A DNA stretch of 64,000 bases from Curvivirga sp965219885. Its GTDB lineage: Bacteria; Pseudomonadota; Alphaproteobacteria; UBA8366; Aestuariispiraceae. This document shows positions 1-8,452 of the stretch, in pieces. Location of the stretch: the NCBI RefSeq assembly GCF_965219885.1, contig NZ_CBDCOT010000009.1, forward strand, positions 1,488,001 through 1,552,000. The letters run 5' to 3'. Numbering within the stretch: position 1 is the stretch's first letter; each line of letters opens with the position of its first letter. The notes under the pieces are model-generated. The model did not search any database and was not told the origin of the DNA. It was given only the letters and a program-made list of their open reading frames with translations. Made by a program: the position numbers and the translations under genes.

Positions 1-2199
1 CAAAAGCCTGATGAAGAACGAAGAAGTGGTGAGCGTCGGGCAAGTGCACGCTGGCATATTAAACCCAATACAGGGCAAAATGATGATCCTTTACTGGGAT
101 GTTTGACTATCCTCTGTACCCTTCAAGATCGGCCTATTTCTGCAAATGCATTAACAGCTGGCCTTCCTCTTGAAGATGAAGGTCATATGACGCCAGATTT
201 GTTTATTCGTGCTGCAGAGCGTGCGGGTATTACAGCAAGGCTTCAAAAACAAAATTTGGATGCAATTAGCCGCTTGGCGTTACCATGTGTTTTATTATTA
301 AAAGAACAGCGAGCTGCGGTTTTAACTGAGATATCGTCCGGTGGTAAGGCAACCATTTTGTTACCAGAAATGGGCGCAGGAACTAAAGTTGTTAGTTTTG
401 AGGAACTAAAAGAAAATTATATTGGTTACACCCTTTTTGCGCGACCAGAATTTCAATTTGATGCGCGTGCCAAAGAAGAAAAGGTAGAGAATCCGAAAGA
501 TTGGTTCTGGGGAAATATCATGTCTTCCTGGCGCCTTTATTTGGAAGTGATGATGGCTGCTTTGCTGATTAATTGCTTCGCGATTGCCAGTCCACTTTTT
601 GTGATGAATGTGTATGATCGGGTCGTACCTAACTTTGCGGAAGAAACTTTGTGGGTTTTGGCGATCGGCGTTACGATGGTCTTTGGTTTTGATTTTATTC
701 TAAAGCTTCTCAGGGGATACCTAGTCGATGTTGCGGGAAAGACTGCGGATACGCGGATTGCCGCACGTTTATTCCAGCAAATGTTAGGTATGAAAATGGC
801 GGACCGGCCTCAATCAGCAGGTGCGCTTGCCAATTCCATGCGGGAGTTTGAATCTCTTCGAGAGTTCTTTACCTCTAGTACTTTGGTAACGCTGATTGAT
901 TTACCATTTATATTACTTTTCCTGACGATCATTTATGTGATTGGTGGTGGCTTTATTGTGATGGTACCAGCGTCGATCGTACTCATCGTTGCCTTGGTTG
1001 GTTTGCTGATGCAAATGCCAATGAAAAAGGTGATGAAAGATACACATCAAGAAGCTCAACAAAAACATGCAATTTTGGTGGAAGCGATTACAGGAATCGA
1101 GACGATCAAGTTGGCTGCTGCAGAAAGCCGTATGCAACGTGCATGGGAAGTTTTCACCAGTCGTACAGCCCGCTCTTCCATGTTAACGACTCGATGGGCA
1201 CAATTGGCGATGAACTTTTCCGGCATGTCCATGCAGATGGTGACTGTGGGAGTTGTCGTCGTTGGTGTATATCTTATTCAAAACGGTGACTTAACAGTTG
1301 GTGCCTTGGTTGCTTGTACTATTTTATCAGGCCGTGCTTTAGCACCTCTTGGGCAAATCGCAGGTATTGCTACGCGTTTCCATCAGGCAAAACAAGCATT
1401 GTCAGCCCTTGATGATATGATGCAAACACCTGTTGAACGCCCACAAGGTCGTACATTTGTACATCGTCCAACATTCACAGGACATATTGAATATAAGAAT
1501 GTAGGATTTACTTATCCCGAAGCACAGACTGAAGCTTTACGCAATGTTAGCTTTGATATTCAAGCCGGTGAGAAAGTTGGTATTATTGGTCGTATTGGAT
1601 CAGGCAAAAGTACTGTAGAGCGCCTTATGCTCGGCTTGCATGATCCGACCGCAGGTTCTGTGATGATTGATGGCACAGATACTCGGCAGGTTGATCCGGC
1701 AGATCTACGCCGTAATATCGGTGTGGTGCCACAAGATGTTTATTTATTTTTTGGGTCTGTAAAAGAGAATATTGCCCTTGGTGCGCCTTATGTAGATGAT
1801 GCCGCTATTATCCGTGCAGCTCGTATCGCGGGGGTTGAGGAATTTGCGTCCAAACATCCGATGGGATTGGATATGCCTGTTGGGGAGAGGGGCGCGAATT
1901 TATCTGGTGGTCAACGTCAAGCTGTAGCTGTAGCACGTGCTTTGTTACTTGACCCACCTATCCTAGTTATGGATGAACCGACCAGTTCCATGGATAATAC
2001 TTCTGAAAGCCGATTTAAGTCACGTCTTGGAACGGTAATTGGGAATAAAACCCTGGTTTTGGTAACACATCGTGGATCATTAATGACATTGGTTGATCGA
2101 TTGATTGTGATGGATGGTGGTATTGTTGTTGCAGACGGGCCAAAAGAAGCTGTGATGGAAGCTTTGGCCAGTGGTCGCATTCAAACAGCTAAAGATTAA
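1..2199 (+). CDS. Type I secretion ABC transporter, LapB/RTX-exporter type (5' partial)
   Basis: Inner-membrane ATPase/permease that drives one-step export of RTX-type proteins or adhesins with an HlyD adaptor and a TolC-like channel. The reading frame is open from base 1. A TTG at 103 is not a believable start, because the DPLLGCL motif of the N-terminal C39-like domain lies just before it, so the gene begins outside the window. Order: C39-like domain without the protease His, membrane domain (about 530-1430), ATPase with Walker A GRIGSGKST (about 1588), signature LSGGQRQ (about 1900) and Walker B ILVMDEPTS (about 1960). The HlyD partner follows after 14 bases. The substrate is not in the window. 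The class is sure; LapB-like specificity is inferred from the inactive C39 domain. Confidence 0.93.
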   Translation, partial: QKPDEERRSGERRASARWHIKPNTGQNDDPLLGCLTILCTLQDRPISANALTAGLPLEDEGHMTPDLFIRAAERAGITARLQKQNLDAISRLALPCVLLLKEQRAAVLTEISSGGKATILLPEMGAGTKVVSFEELKENYIGYTLFARPEFQFDARAKEEKVENPKDWFWGNIMSSWRLYLEVMMAALLINCFAIASPLFVMNVYDRVVPNFAEETLWVLAIGVTMVFGFDFILKLLRGYLVDVAGKTADTRIAARLFQQMLGMKMADRPQSAGALANSMREFESLREFFTSSTLVTLIDLPFILLFLTIIYVIGGGFIVMVPASIVLIVALVGLLMQMPMKKVMKDTHQEAQQKHAILVEAITGIETIKLAAAESRMQRAWEVFTSRTARSSMLTTRWAQLAMNFSGMSMQMVTVGVVVVGVYLIQNGDLTVGALVACTILSGRALAPLGQIAGIATRFHQAKQALSALDDMMQTPVERPQGRTFVHRPTFTGHIEYKNVGFTYPEAQTEALRNVSFDIQAGEKVGIIGRIGSGKSTVERLMLGLHDPTAGSVMIDGTDTRQVDPADLRRNIGVVPQDVYLFFGSVKENIALGAPYVDDAAIIRAARIAGVEEFASKHPMGLDMPVGERGANLSGGQRQAVAVARALLLDPPILVMDEPTSSMDNTSESRFKSRLGTVIGNKTLVLVTHRGSLMTLVDRLIVMDGGIVVADGPKEAVMEALASGRIQTAKD

Positions 2200-2213
2200 G
2201 AGGGCGTATAGTT

Positions 2214-3533
2214 ATGTCTATCAGAAGAAGCTGGGAAAGAGATATTGCCGATAGCGAGATGGGGCCTATGGCCAATCGCGGTGCCAGTCGTGTTGCCCAT
2301 GTTATGTTGTTTTCAATTTTTACCTTTTTTGTTTGCTTTATTATTTGGGCGTATAATGCAGAACTTGATGAAGTAACCCGTGGTGAAGGGAAAATTATCC
2401 CATCTGGCCAAACCAAGATCGTTCAGCATTTAGAAGGCGGTATTATTTCAAACATTCTTGTCAACGAAGGTATGGTTGTTGAGCAAGGCCAAGTTTTATT
2501 ACGGATTGAAAATAAAGTGGCGGAAGCTGCACTTGGCGAAAAGAGAAAGCAATATTTGAACCTAACAGCACAAGCTGCGCGTCTTGTGGCGGAAATCGAT
2601 GGAAATAACAATATCCAATTTCCAGAAGAAGTGCGGATAAATGCACCAGAGATTGCACGACAGGAAGAATTGCTTTTTCAGGCACGTCGTAGTCAGCAAG
2701 AAAATCAATTAAGCTTATTACGCAATCAAGTCGAGCAAAAAGATCAAGAATTAAAAGAGATCGACAATAAATTTACTCAATTACAAAAAACACGAAAGGT
2801 GACACAAGAAGAATATGATCTTGTGAAGCCGTTGGTGGATGTGGGAGCTTCTCCGCGTCTTGATTTGTTACGTGTGCAGCAGAAACTTGCAGAAATCGAT
2901 CAGGAAATAGACGCTAACCGTGGGGCTATTCCGCGTATTCAAACCCAAAAACGTGAAGCAGAAGAGCGTATCGGTGAGAAAAATTTAACTTTTCAGACCG
3001 AAGCTCAGGAACAGTTGAACCTTGTGCAGGTGGATGCAGCACGTTTGTTGGAAGATATTTCTGCTGGTGTGGATCGTGCGGTCCGCACAGATGTGCGTTC
3101 TCCAGTGCATGGGGTCGTAAAGCAAGTGCTGAAAAATACCATCGGTGGCGTAGTAGGGCCCGGAGATGACTTAGTTGAAATCGTTCCTTTGGAAGATACT
3201 TTATTGGTTGAGGCACGTATCCAGCCATCAGATCGCGCTCAACTATGGCCAGGATTACCAGCTGTGGTAAAAGTCTCTGCTTATGATTTTTCTATTCATG
3301 GCGGCTTGGATGCAACTTTGACGGATATTAGTCCGGATACGATCACAGATGAGCAAGGTGAAACATACTATCGAATCCGTTTGCGGACAGAACAAAATAA
3401 TCTTGGCGAGGATAAGCCGATTAGAACGGGTATGACAGCGACAGTGGATATTTTGACAGGTCGCAAGACTGTTTTGGATTATCTATTAAAGCCTATTCTT
3501 AAGGCTAAAGAAAACGCATTACGAGAACGTTAA
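2214..3533 (+). CDS. HlyD-family type I secretion periplasmic adaptor
   Basis: Membrane-fusion protein linking the upstream ABC exporter to an outer-membrane channel. The 439-residue protein has a short cytoplasmic N-terminus, one membrane segment at about residues 30-47, a barrel-sandwich start (GEGKIIPSGQTKIVQHLEGG), a long Gln/Glu-rich coiled coil (about 100-280) and a C-terminal beta-barrel part. Length and order fit LapC/HlyD. It begins 14 bases after the ATPase and is surely co-transcribed. No TolC-like gene follows, so the outer-membrane partner is encoded elsewhere or upstream of the window. Confidence 0.93.
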   Translation: MSIRRSWERDIADSEMGPMANRGASRVAHVMLFSIFTFFVCFIIWAYNAELDEVTRGEGKIIPSGQTKIVQHLEGGIISNILVNEGMVVEQGQVLLRIENKVAEAALGEKRKQYLNLTAQAARLVAEIDGNNNIQFPEEVRINAPEIARQEELLFQARRSQQENQLSLLRNQVEQKDQELKEIDNKFTQLQKTRKVTQEEYDLVKPLVDVGASPRLDLLRVQQKLAEIDQEIDANRGAIPRIQTQKREAEERIGEKNLTFQTEAQEQLNLVQVDAARLLEDISAGVDRAVRTDVRSPVHGVVKQVLKNTIGGVVGPGDDLVEIVPLEDTLLVEARIQPSDRAQLWPGLPAVVKVSAYDFSIHGGLDATLTDISPDTITDEQGETYYRIRLRTEQNNLGEDKPIRTGMTATVDILTGRKTVLDYLLKPILKAKENALRER

Positions 3534-3570
3534 TTTACAATTAATTATAGAACAGAGAGATATTAAGATC

Positions 3571-4776
3571 ATGAATGATCCATTTAATGCATTTATTCGT
3601 GAAGAATGGCAGGCAGATGCAACAGGCGAGGGAAAGCTTAATAGGATGACATTTGCCGTGAAAGATATCTTTCATATGGCAGGTCATAAAAATTCATTTG
3701 GTAATCCAGATTGGTTACGCACCCATGACGCGGCAACGCAGAATGCGCCAGTTATTGAAAAACTACTGGCTGCCGGTGCGACAGGCCGGGGGGCAACCCA
3801 TACAGTTGAGATGGCATTTTCCTTAATAGGCCATAATTCACATTATGGAACACCGATTAACCCTAATGCACTGGATTGTGACCCGGGAGGGTCTAGTAGT
3901 GGCTCCGCTTCTGCAGTTGCAGGTGGTTTGGTTGATTTTGCGCTTGGTTCAGATACTAGTGGCAGTGTACGCATTCCATCCAGTCATTGTGGTCTATATG
4001 GATTAAGACCGACACATAACCGTATCCCGTTGGAAGGTATCCTTCCTTTAGCGCCGGGGTTTGATACAATTGGTTGGTTTGCTCGTGATCCACAATTGTT
4101 GCGTCGCGTTGGTCAGGTGTTGTTTGATGATTGGGAAACGCCTTCCAAAGATCTTAAGTTTCTTGCGCCTAAAGAGATATGGGATCAAGCATCCCCTGCA
4201 GTGGTTAAAGAGTTACTTCCTAAATTGGAAGTTATTGCTGAAATCTTCGGGGATATAAAGGAAGTCGAACTTACTAGTCCGAATGAAACTATAGAAGATT
4301 GGTTTAATTCCAACCGACATGTTCAAGGTTGGGAAATATGGCAAACGCATAAAGATTGGGTTGAAAAAGAAAAACCAACCTTTAGTGATGGCGTGGCTGG
4401 TCGTATGGAGTGGGCACAGACAGTAACTGAGGCTGAATGGAAAGCAGGTGAAGAGGTACGTGCCGAAGTTGCCAATAATCTAAAAAAGATTATTGGAGAC
4501 GGAACCATTTTGGTTTTTCCATCCTCACATGAGCCAGCGCCATTAAGGGATTTACCTGTTGAAGAGATGGAAGCATACAGATTTGCTTCTTTGCGCATGA
4601 CATGTCTATCTGGAATCACAGGGACACCACAGATCACAATGCCATTGGGGCGTGTGAACCGTCGTCCGGTTGGTTTGTCATTCCTTGCATGGCGAGGAAA
4701 TGATGAGAAATTGTTAGCTTTAGCAGAGGCTCTTGGGGGCGAAGCGAAAAATGGCCTCGCCCAATTTTCACTTTAA
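3571..4776 (+). CDS. Amidase (amidase-signature family)
   Basis: Hydrolase of the Ser-cisSer-Lys amidase-signature family, which cleaves small amides. The triad can be placed: Lys31 in FAVKDIF, the cis-Ser near 108 in GGSSSGSA, and the nucleophile near Ser132 in DTSGSVRIPSS. At 401 residues it is shorter than GatA. No gatB or gatC is adjacent, so a role in tRNA-dependent amidation is unlikely. It follows the secretion genes by 37 bases but has no clear functional tie to them. It converges on apt with a 3-base gap. The substrate cannot be told. Confidence 0.88.
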   Translation: MNDPFNAFIREEWQADATGEGKLNRMTFAVKDIFHMAGHKNSFGNPDWLRTHDAATQNAPVIEKLLAAGATGRGATHTVEMAFSLIGHNSHYGTPINPNALDCDPGGSSSGSASAVAGGLVDFALGSDTSGSVRIPSSHCGLYGLRPTHNRIPLEGILPLAPGFDTIGWFARDPQLLRRVGQVLFDDWETPSKDLKFLAPKEIWDQASPAVVKELLPKLEVIAEIFGDIKEVELTSPNETIEDWFNSNRHVQGWEIWQTHKDWVEKEKPTFSDGVAGRMEWAQTVTEAEWKAGEEVRAEVANNLKKIIGDGTILVFPSSHEPAPLRDLPVEEMEAYRFASLRMTCLSGITGTPQITMPLGRVNRRPVGLSFLAWRGNDEKLLALAEALGGEAKNGLAQFSL

Positions 4777-4779
4777 AAT

Positions 4780-5295
4780 CTAGACCTCGTATTGAACAAG
4801 ACTATGGCATGGGGCGTTCATTTCGTCCCGTCCACCTAAGCCTTCCAATTCAATAATGCATGCGCATGCCGCAACATCCGCACCTACTTTTGTTGCTAGA
4901 TCAATCGCAGCACGCATTGTACCGCCTGTTGCAAGTAAATCATCGAGGATCACAACACGTTGACCTTTCTCGATCGCGTCTGCTTGAATTTCAACGGTAT
5001 CGGTACCATATTCCAGTTCGTATTCGTGACCAATGGTTTGACCAGGTAATTTACCTTTCTTTCGTACCATCGTGAAGCCGATACCAAGTTCTAGTGCTAG
5101 AGGTGCAGCTGGTAAGAAACCACGAGATTCGATACCAATTAATAAATCTGGTTTGATTGGCTCTATAATTTCTTTCAATTGTGCTACGCATGCTTTCCAG
5201 GCATCTGCACTCGCTAGAATAGTTGAGATATCATAGAAAAGAATTCCTGGTTTAGGAAAATCAGGTACGGTACGAATATGATCGCGTAAGTCCAT
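4780..5295 (-). CDS. apt: Adenine phosphoribosyltransferase
   Basis: Cytosolic purine salvage enzyme converting adenine and PRPP to AMP and pyrophosphate. The 171-residue length is typical. The PRPP-binding motif VVILDDLLATGGT sits at about residues 114-126, and an N-terminal FPKPGILFYDIS motif is typical of Apt. The ATG at 5295 is the first in frame. It is a single-gene unit converging on the amidase. Confidence 0.96.
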   Translation of the reverse strand: MDLRDHIRTVPDFPKPGILFYDISTILASADAWKACVAQLKEIIEPIKPDLLIGIESRGFLPAAPLALELGIGFTMVRKKGKLPGQTIGHEYELEYGTDTVEIQADAIEKGQRVVILDDLLATGGTMRAAIDLATKVGADVAACACIIELEGLGGRDEMNAPCHSLVQYEV

Positions 5296-5313
5296 TACAG
5301 ATACTTTCTTAGG

Positions 5314-5343
5314 AATGTTTAAGGTTGCCTTAAGCTAAACATT
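5314..5343 (-). promoter_or_regulatory. Inverted repeat in the apt 5' region
   Basis: AATGTTTA (5314-5321) and TAAACATT (5336-5343) are perfect complements. A smaller AAGG/CCTT pair nests inside. The element lies 19 bases upstream of the apt start. It could be an operator or a 5' UTR hairpin; nothing in the sequence decides between them. Confidence 0.4.
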
Positions 5344-5407
5344 TTAAGATATATTGGCAATATACTGAACGCGAACCAGTGCTATAGAAAATTAAGGAAT
5401 TAGAGAT

Positions 5408-6421
5408 TTGTTCAATCCTCTTCGAACAAAGACGCAAAGAAAATTAAAGCTACAGATGTTTATCTTACTTCTGTTAGCCAATTTGTTCCCTTTAAAAGTT
5501 TACTCTCAAGAAAATTCCACAGCCAATAATTCTGCTTATCTCATAGGAACAGGTGACTATAATAGAACCAGTTATGCTATTGGTGGCGCAATATGTTACT
5601 TGTTCAAGAATATTCCAGAGGTGAGGAAAAGAGGATGTAAAGCGTTATCCGGGACATCTGTGCAGAATATTTATGATTTGGATGAAGCAGGAGTGAATTT
5701 CGCAATTCTTGAAGCCGATTGGCAGGAACAAGGATATACAGGTAGCTCTAAAGAGGATTTTCCTGACGGGCCAAGAGAAGAATTACGTCGCGTTTTCGGA
5801 TTGCATGAAGAAGTTGTCATGGTTCTTGTAAAGGACGATAGCCCTTTTCAAGTTTTTGAAGATCTGAAGACTAAAAAATTACAGCTTGGACCAAATGGTA
5901 CTGCCGCACGTGAAACATTTGAGTTGTTGCTTAAACAGAAAAATTGGTCGATGAATGATTTTACCATAACGACCGAACAAAATATCTTGAAACAAATTAA
6001 GGCACTTTGTGCCGGTGACGTAGATGCGATCCCGTTTGTGACTTCTTTTGCGAATGCATCTATTGTAAATGCATTAAATGAATGCAGTCTTCGATCAATC
6101 CCTTTCAGCAAAGAGTTGATTGGCGATCTGGTGGGGCAATATGGCTTCTATTCCTATACGATATTAGCGTCTGAAATGGATAAAGTGTTAAAAGGACATA
6201 CGGGTGTTCTAACGGTTGGCTCTGGGTTGATTACATATGCAAATATGGATGAGGAAATCGTCTATAAGCTCGTTAAGACGGTTTTTGAAGACCTGGAACA
6301 GTTAAAGAAAATGCATCCTGCATTGGCAGGGTTAGGTCGCCAATTTATGTTACGTGAAGATGTGTCGTTACCCTTTCATCCTGGTGCATTACGTTACTAC
6401 AAAGAACAGGGATGGAAATAA
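5408..6421 (+). CDS. TAXI-family TRAP transporter solute-binding protein
   Basis: Periplasmic binding protein of the TAXI branch of TRAP transporters, recognised by the IGTGDYNRTSYAIGGA opening, the ALSGTSVQNI segment and a total of 337 residues. A signal peptide covers about residues 13-34, ending near VYSQ. The TTG at 5408 is preferred over the ATG at 5456 because AAGGA (5394-5398) is correctly spaced from it. No TRAP permease gene is nearby, so it is an orphan receptor or uses a distant permease. The ligand is unknown. Confidence 0.85.
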   Translation: MFNPLRTKTQRKLKLQMFILLLLANLFPLKVYSQENSTANNSAYLIGTGDYNRTSYAIGGAICYLFKNIPEVRKRGCKALSGTSVQNIYDLDEAGVNFAILEADWQEQGYTGSSKEDFPDGPREELRRVFGLHEEVVMVLVKDDSPFQVFEDLKTKKLQLGPNGTAARETFELLLKQKNWSMNDFTITTEQNILKQIKALCAGDVDAIPFVTSFANASIVNALNECSLRSIPFSKELIGDLVGQYGFYSYTILASEMDKVLKGHTGVLTVGSGLITYANMDEEIVYKLVKTVFEDLEQLKKMHPALAGLGRQFMLREDVSLPFHPGALRYYKEQGWK

Positions 6422-6487
6422 ATCTGGTCAAAAGTGATTGAAATCATGTAGTTTCAACACATCATTATTTATATGCAGGAAAGCAAA

Positions 6488-7954
6488 ATGGAAGTCACAG
6501 GGCAGGATATTTCCCAATATTTGGAACGCCTAAAATCTGCGCGTGTTTTATGTGTTGGCGATGTAATGTTAGATCGTTTTTGCGAAGGTGCTGTTGCACG
6601 CGTATCTCCAGAAGCGCCTATTCCTGTCTTACATGTTTCCCGGGAAGAGGCCCATCTTGGCGGCGCTGGTAATGTCGCGCGGAATTTGTCCGCCTTGTCG
6701 GTCTCAACAAATTTGGTATCTGTTTGTGGTGATGATGCACCTGCACGCGAGTTAGAGCATTTGCTAGAAAGTCATGATGGTGTGAGCGCCAACCTGATAA
6801 AGCTAGAAGATCGTCCTACGATTATTAAAACTCGCTTTGTTGCGGGAGGACAACAGTTACTGCGTGCCGATTGGGAAAAAATTGCATCTATTTCAAGTGA
6901 GATTGAAAAGAATATTTTGACACAAGTTGAGCAGCAAATATCTGAAGTTGGTGCTTTAATCCTTTCTGACTATGGAAAAGGTGTGCTTGGAGAAGATCTT
7001 ATTCAAGCAATTATTAAAAAAGCCAATGAGGCGAATGTTCCAGTTATCGTAGATCCAAAAGGGGATGATTTTAGCTGTTATGCAGGTGCTTCCGTTTTGA
7101 CACCTAATCGACAGGAATTGGCGCAAGCTTCAAAAATGCCGGTTGGCAGTGATGAAGAAGTAATCAATGCTTGTGAATACTTGATGGAAAACTGCACTAT
7201 TTCTGGTGTGTTGGCAACGCGCTCAGAACAAGGAATGAGTTTAATCTATAAAGATCGCAAACCTCATCATTTAAGCGCACGTGCAATGGAAGTCTTCGAT
7301 GTTGCTGGTGCAGGAGATACTGTTATAGCTACCTTTGCTGCAGGAATTGCTGCTGGGATGACAATGGAAGAAGCCGCGTGGCTCTCCAATGTCGCAGCGG
7401 GTATCGTTGTTGCGAAAGTTGGCACTGCTGTGGCTTATCCGGATGAAATTTTATCTTCTGCGCATAGTGGTTTCTGGCAGGAAGGAGAAGATAAAGTTAT
7501 CTCATTGGATACTGCTGTTAATCGGGCACAACGTTGGCGTCAAAAAGGGTTGAAGGTTGGTTTTACGAATGGCTGTTTCGATCTATTGCATCCAGGCCAT
7601 ATATCGTTAATTGAACAAGCCGCAGCGAATTGCGACCGTTTGATACTTGGATTGAACAGTGACAGTTCGGTTAAACGGTTAAAAGGTGAAACCCGCCCGA
7701 TACAAAATGAAGTAAGCCGTGCAACGGTTCTAGCCTCCTTGGCAAAAGTTGCCATGGTTGTCATCTTTAGTGAAGAGACGCCGATCGAACTTATTCGTGC
7801 GATCAAACCAGATGTCTTAGTCAAAGGCGCGGATTATACCGTGGAAACTGTTGTTGGCGCCACGGATGTTCAAAGTTGGGGTGGTGAAGTTGTCTTGGCA
7901 AACCTGGTTGAGGGACAATCAACGACAAGTACAATTGCTAAAATGAATAATTAA
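6488..7954 (+). CDS. hldE: Bifunctional heptose 7-phosphate kinase / heptose 1-phosphate adenylyltransferase
   Basis: Two steps in making ADP-heptose for the LPS inner core. The N-terminal PfkB-like kinase carries GGAGNVARN and DVAGAGDTV (the catalytic Asp loop). The C-terminal nucleotidyltransferase carries FTNGCFDLLHPGH with the HxGH signature. Full length, about 488 residues. The ATG at 6488 is chosen over the one at 6473 because AGGAAAG lies just before it (6477-6483). Its stop overlaps the stop of mmcB by 4 bases, tail to tail. Confidence 0.96.
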   Translation: MEVTGQDISQYLERLKSARVLCVGDVMLDRFCEGAVARVSPEAPIPVLHVSREEAHLGGAGNVARNLSALSVSTNLVSVCGDDAPARELEHLLESHDGVSANLIKLEDRPTIIKTRFVAGGQQLLRADWEKIASISSEIEKNILTQVEQQISEVGALILSDYGKGVLGEDLIQAIIKKANEANVPVIVDPKGDDFSCYAGASVLTPNRQELAQASKMPVGSDEEVINACEYLMENCTISGVLATRSEQGMSLIYKDRKPHHLSARAMEVFDVAGAGDTVIATFAAGIAAGMTMEEAAWLSNVAAGIVVAKVGTAVAYPDEILSSAHSGFWQEGEDKVISLDTAVNRAQRWRQKGLKVGFTNGCFDLLHPGHISLIEQAAANCDRLILGLNSDSSVKRLKGETRPIQNEVSRATVLASLAKVAMVVIFSEETPIELIRAIKPDVLVKGADYTVETVVGATDVQSWGGEVVLANLVEGQSTTSTIAKMNN

Positions 7955-8412
7955 TCAGGTAATTGAAAATCCGGATCTTCTATATAGGTAACTTTTTTCG
8001 CTGCCATACGTGCAAATCTGATAGTTAGTGCTTTGCGTCTTGCCGGGTTCAAGTCACCAATTGTTGCTGCCCTTATCACTTCTGCGCCATAGGCATCAGC
8101 GATAATAAATCCTATATCTGGTGGCAGTAATTCTGTGGGGAATTCTGAACTGACAGCAAAATAAAATTGGTCGCAAAATGGAAGATATTCTTCCCATTTC
8201 TCATCGACTTGAAAATCTTCTCTGGAAGATTTTACTTCCACGATGATGATTTTTCCTTTGTCGTTAAGACCAATCAAGTCAACACGTCTACCATTTTTGA
8301 GAGATAGCTCGGTTATCGTATGAAATCCAAGCTGCGCAAGTAAGCGTCTTGTACCGCGTGTTACGCTTAATGTGGTGTCCGGTCTTGAGGAGAGGTTTTG
8401 AATATCGGTCAT
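7951..8412 (-). CDS. mmcB: MmcB-family DNA repair protein
   Basis: Small alphaproteobacterial protein of the MmcB family, linked in Caulobacter to mitomycin C resistance and the SOS response. The 153 residues contain a PD-(D/E)XK-like core: RRVDLIG (Asp45) followed by IIIVEVKSS (Glu59, Lys61), as in nuclease folds. The 3' end overlaps hldE by 4 bases on the opposite strand. I did not find a clear LexA box upstream. Family recognition is good; nuclease activity is an inference. Confidence 0.85.
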   Translation of the reverse strand: MTDIQNLSSRPDTTLSVTRGTRRLLAQLGFHTITELSLKNGRRVDLIGLNDKGKIIIVEVKSSREDFQVDEKWEEYLPFCDQFYFAVSSEFPTELLPPDIGFIIADAYGAEVIRAATIGDLNPARRKALTIRFARMAAKKVTYIEDPDFQLPD

Positions 8413-8452
8413 TCAGAAATGATAAGCAGCCCATCATGTGATGACAAGAAGC

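Noticed and set aside
103..105. TTG at 103 as start of the secretion ATPase
   Set aside because: The frame is open to base 1 and the conserved DPLLGCL motif lies upstream of this codon, so the gene is cut by the window edge.
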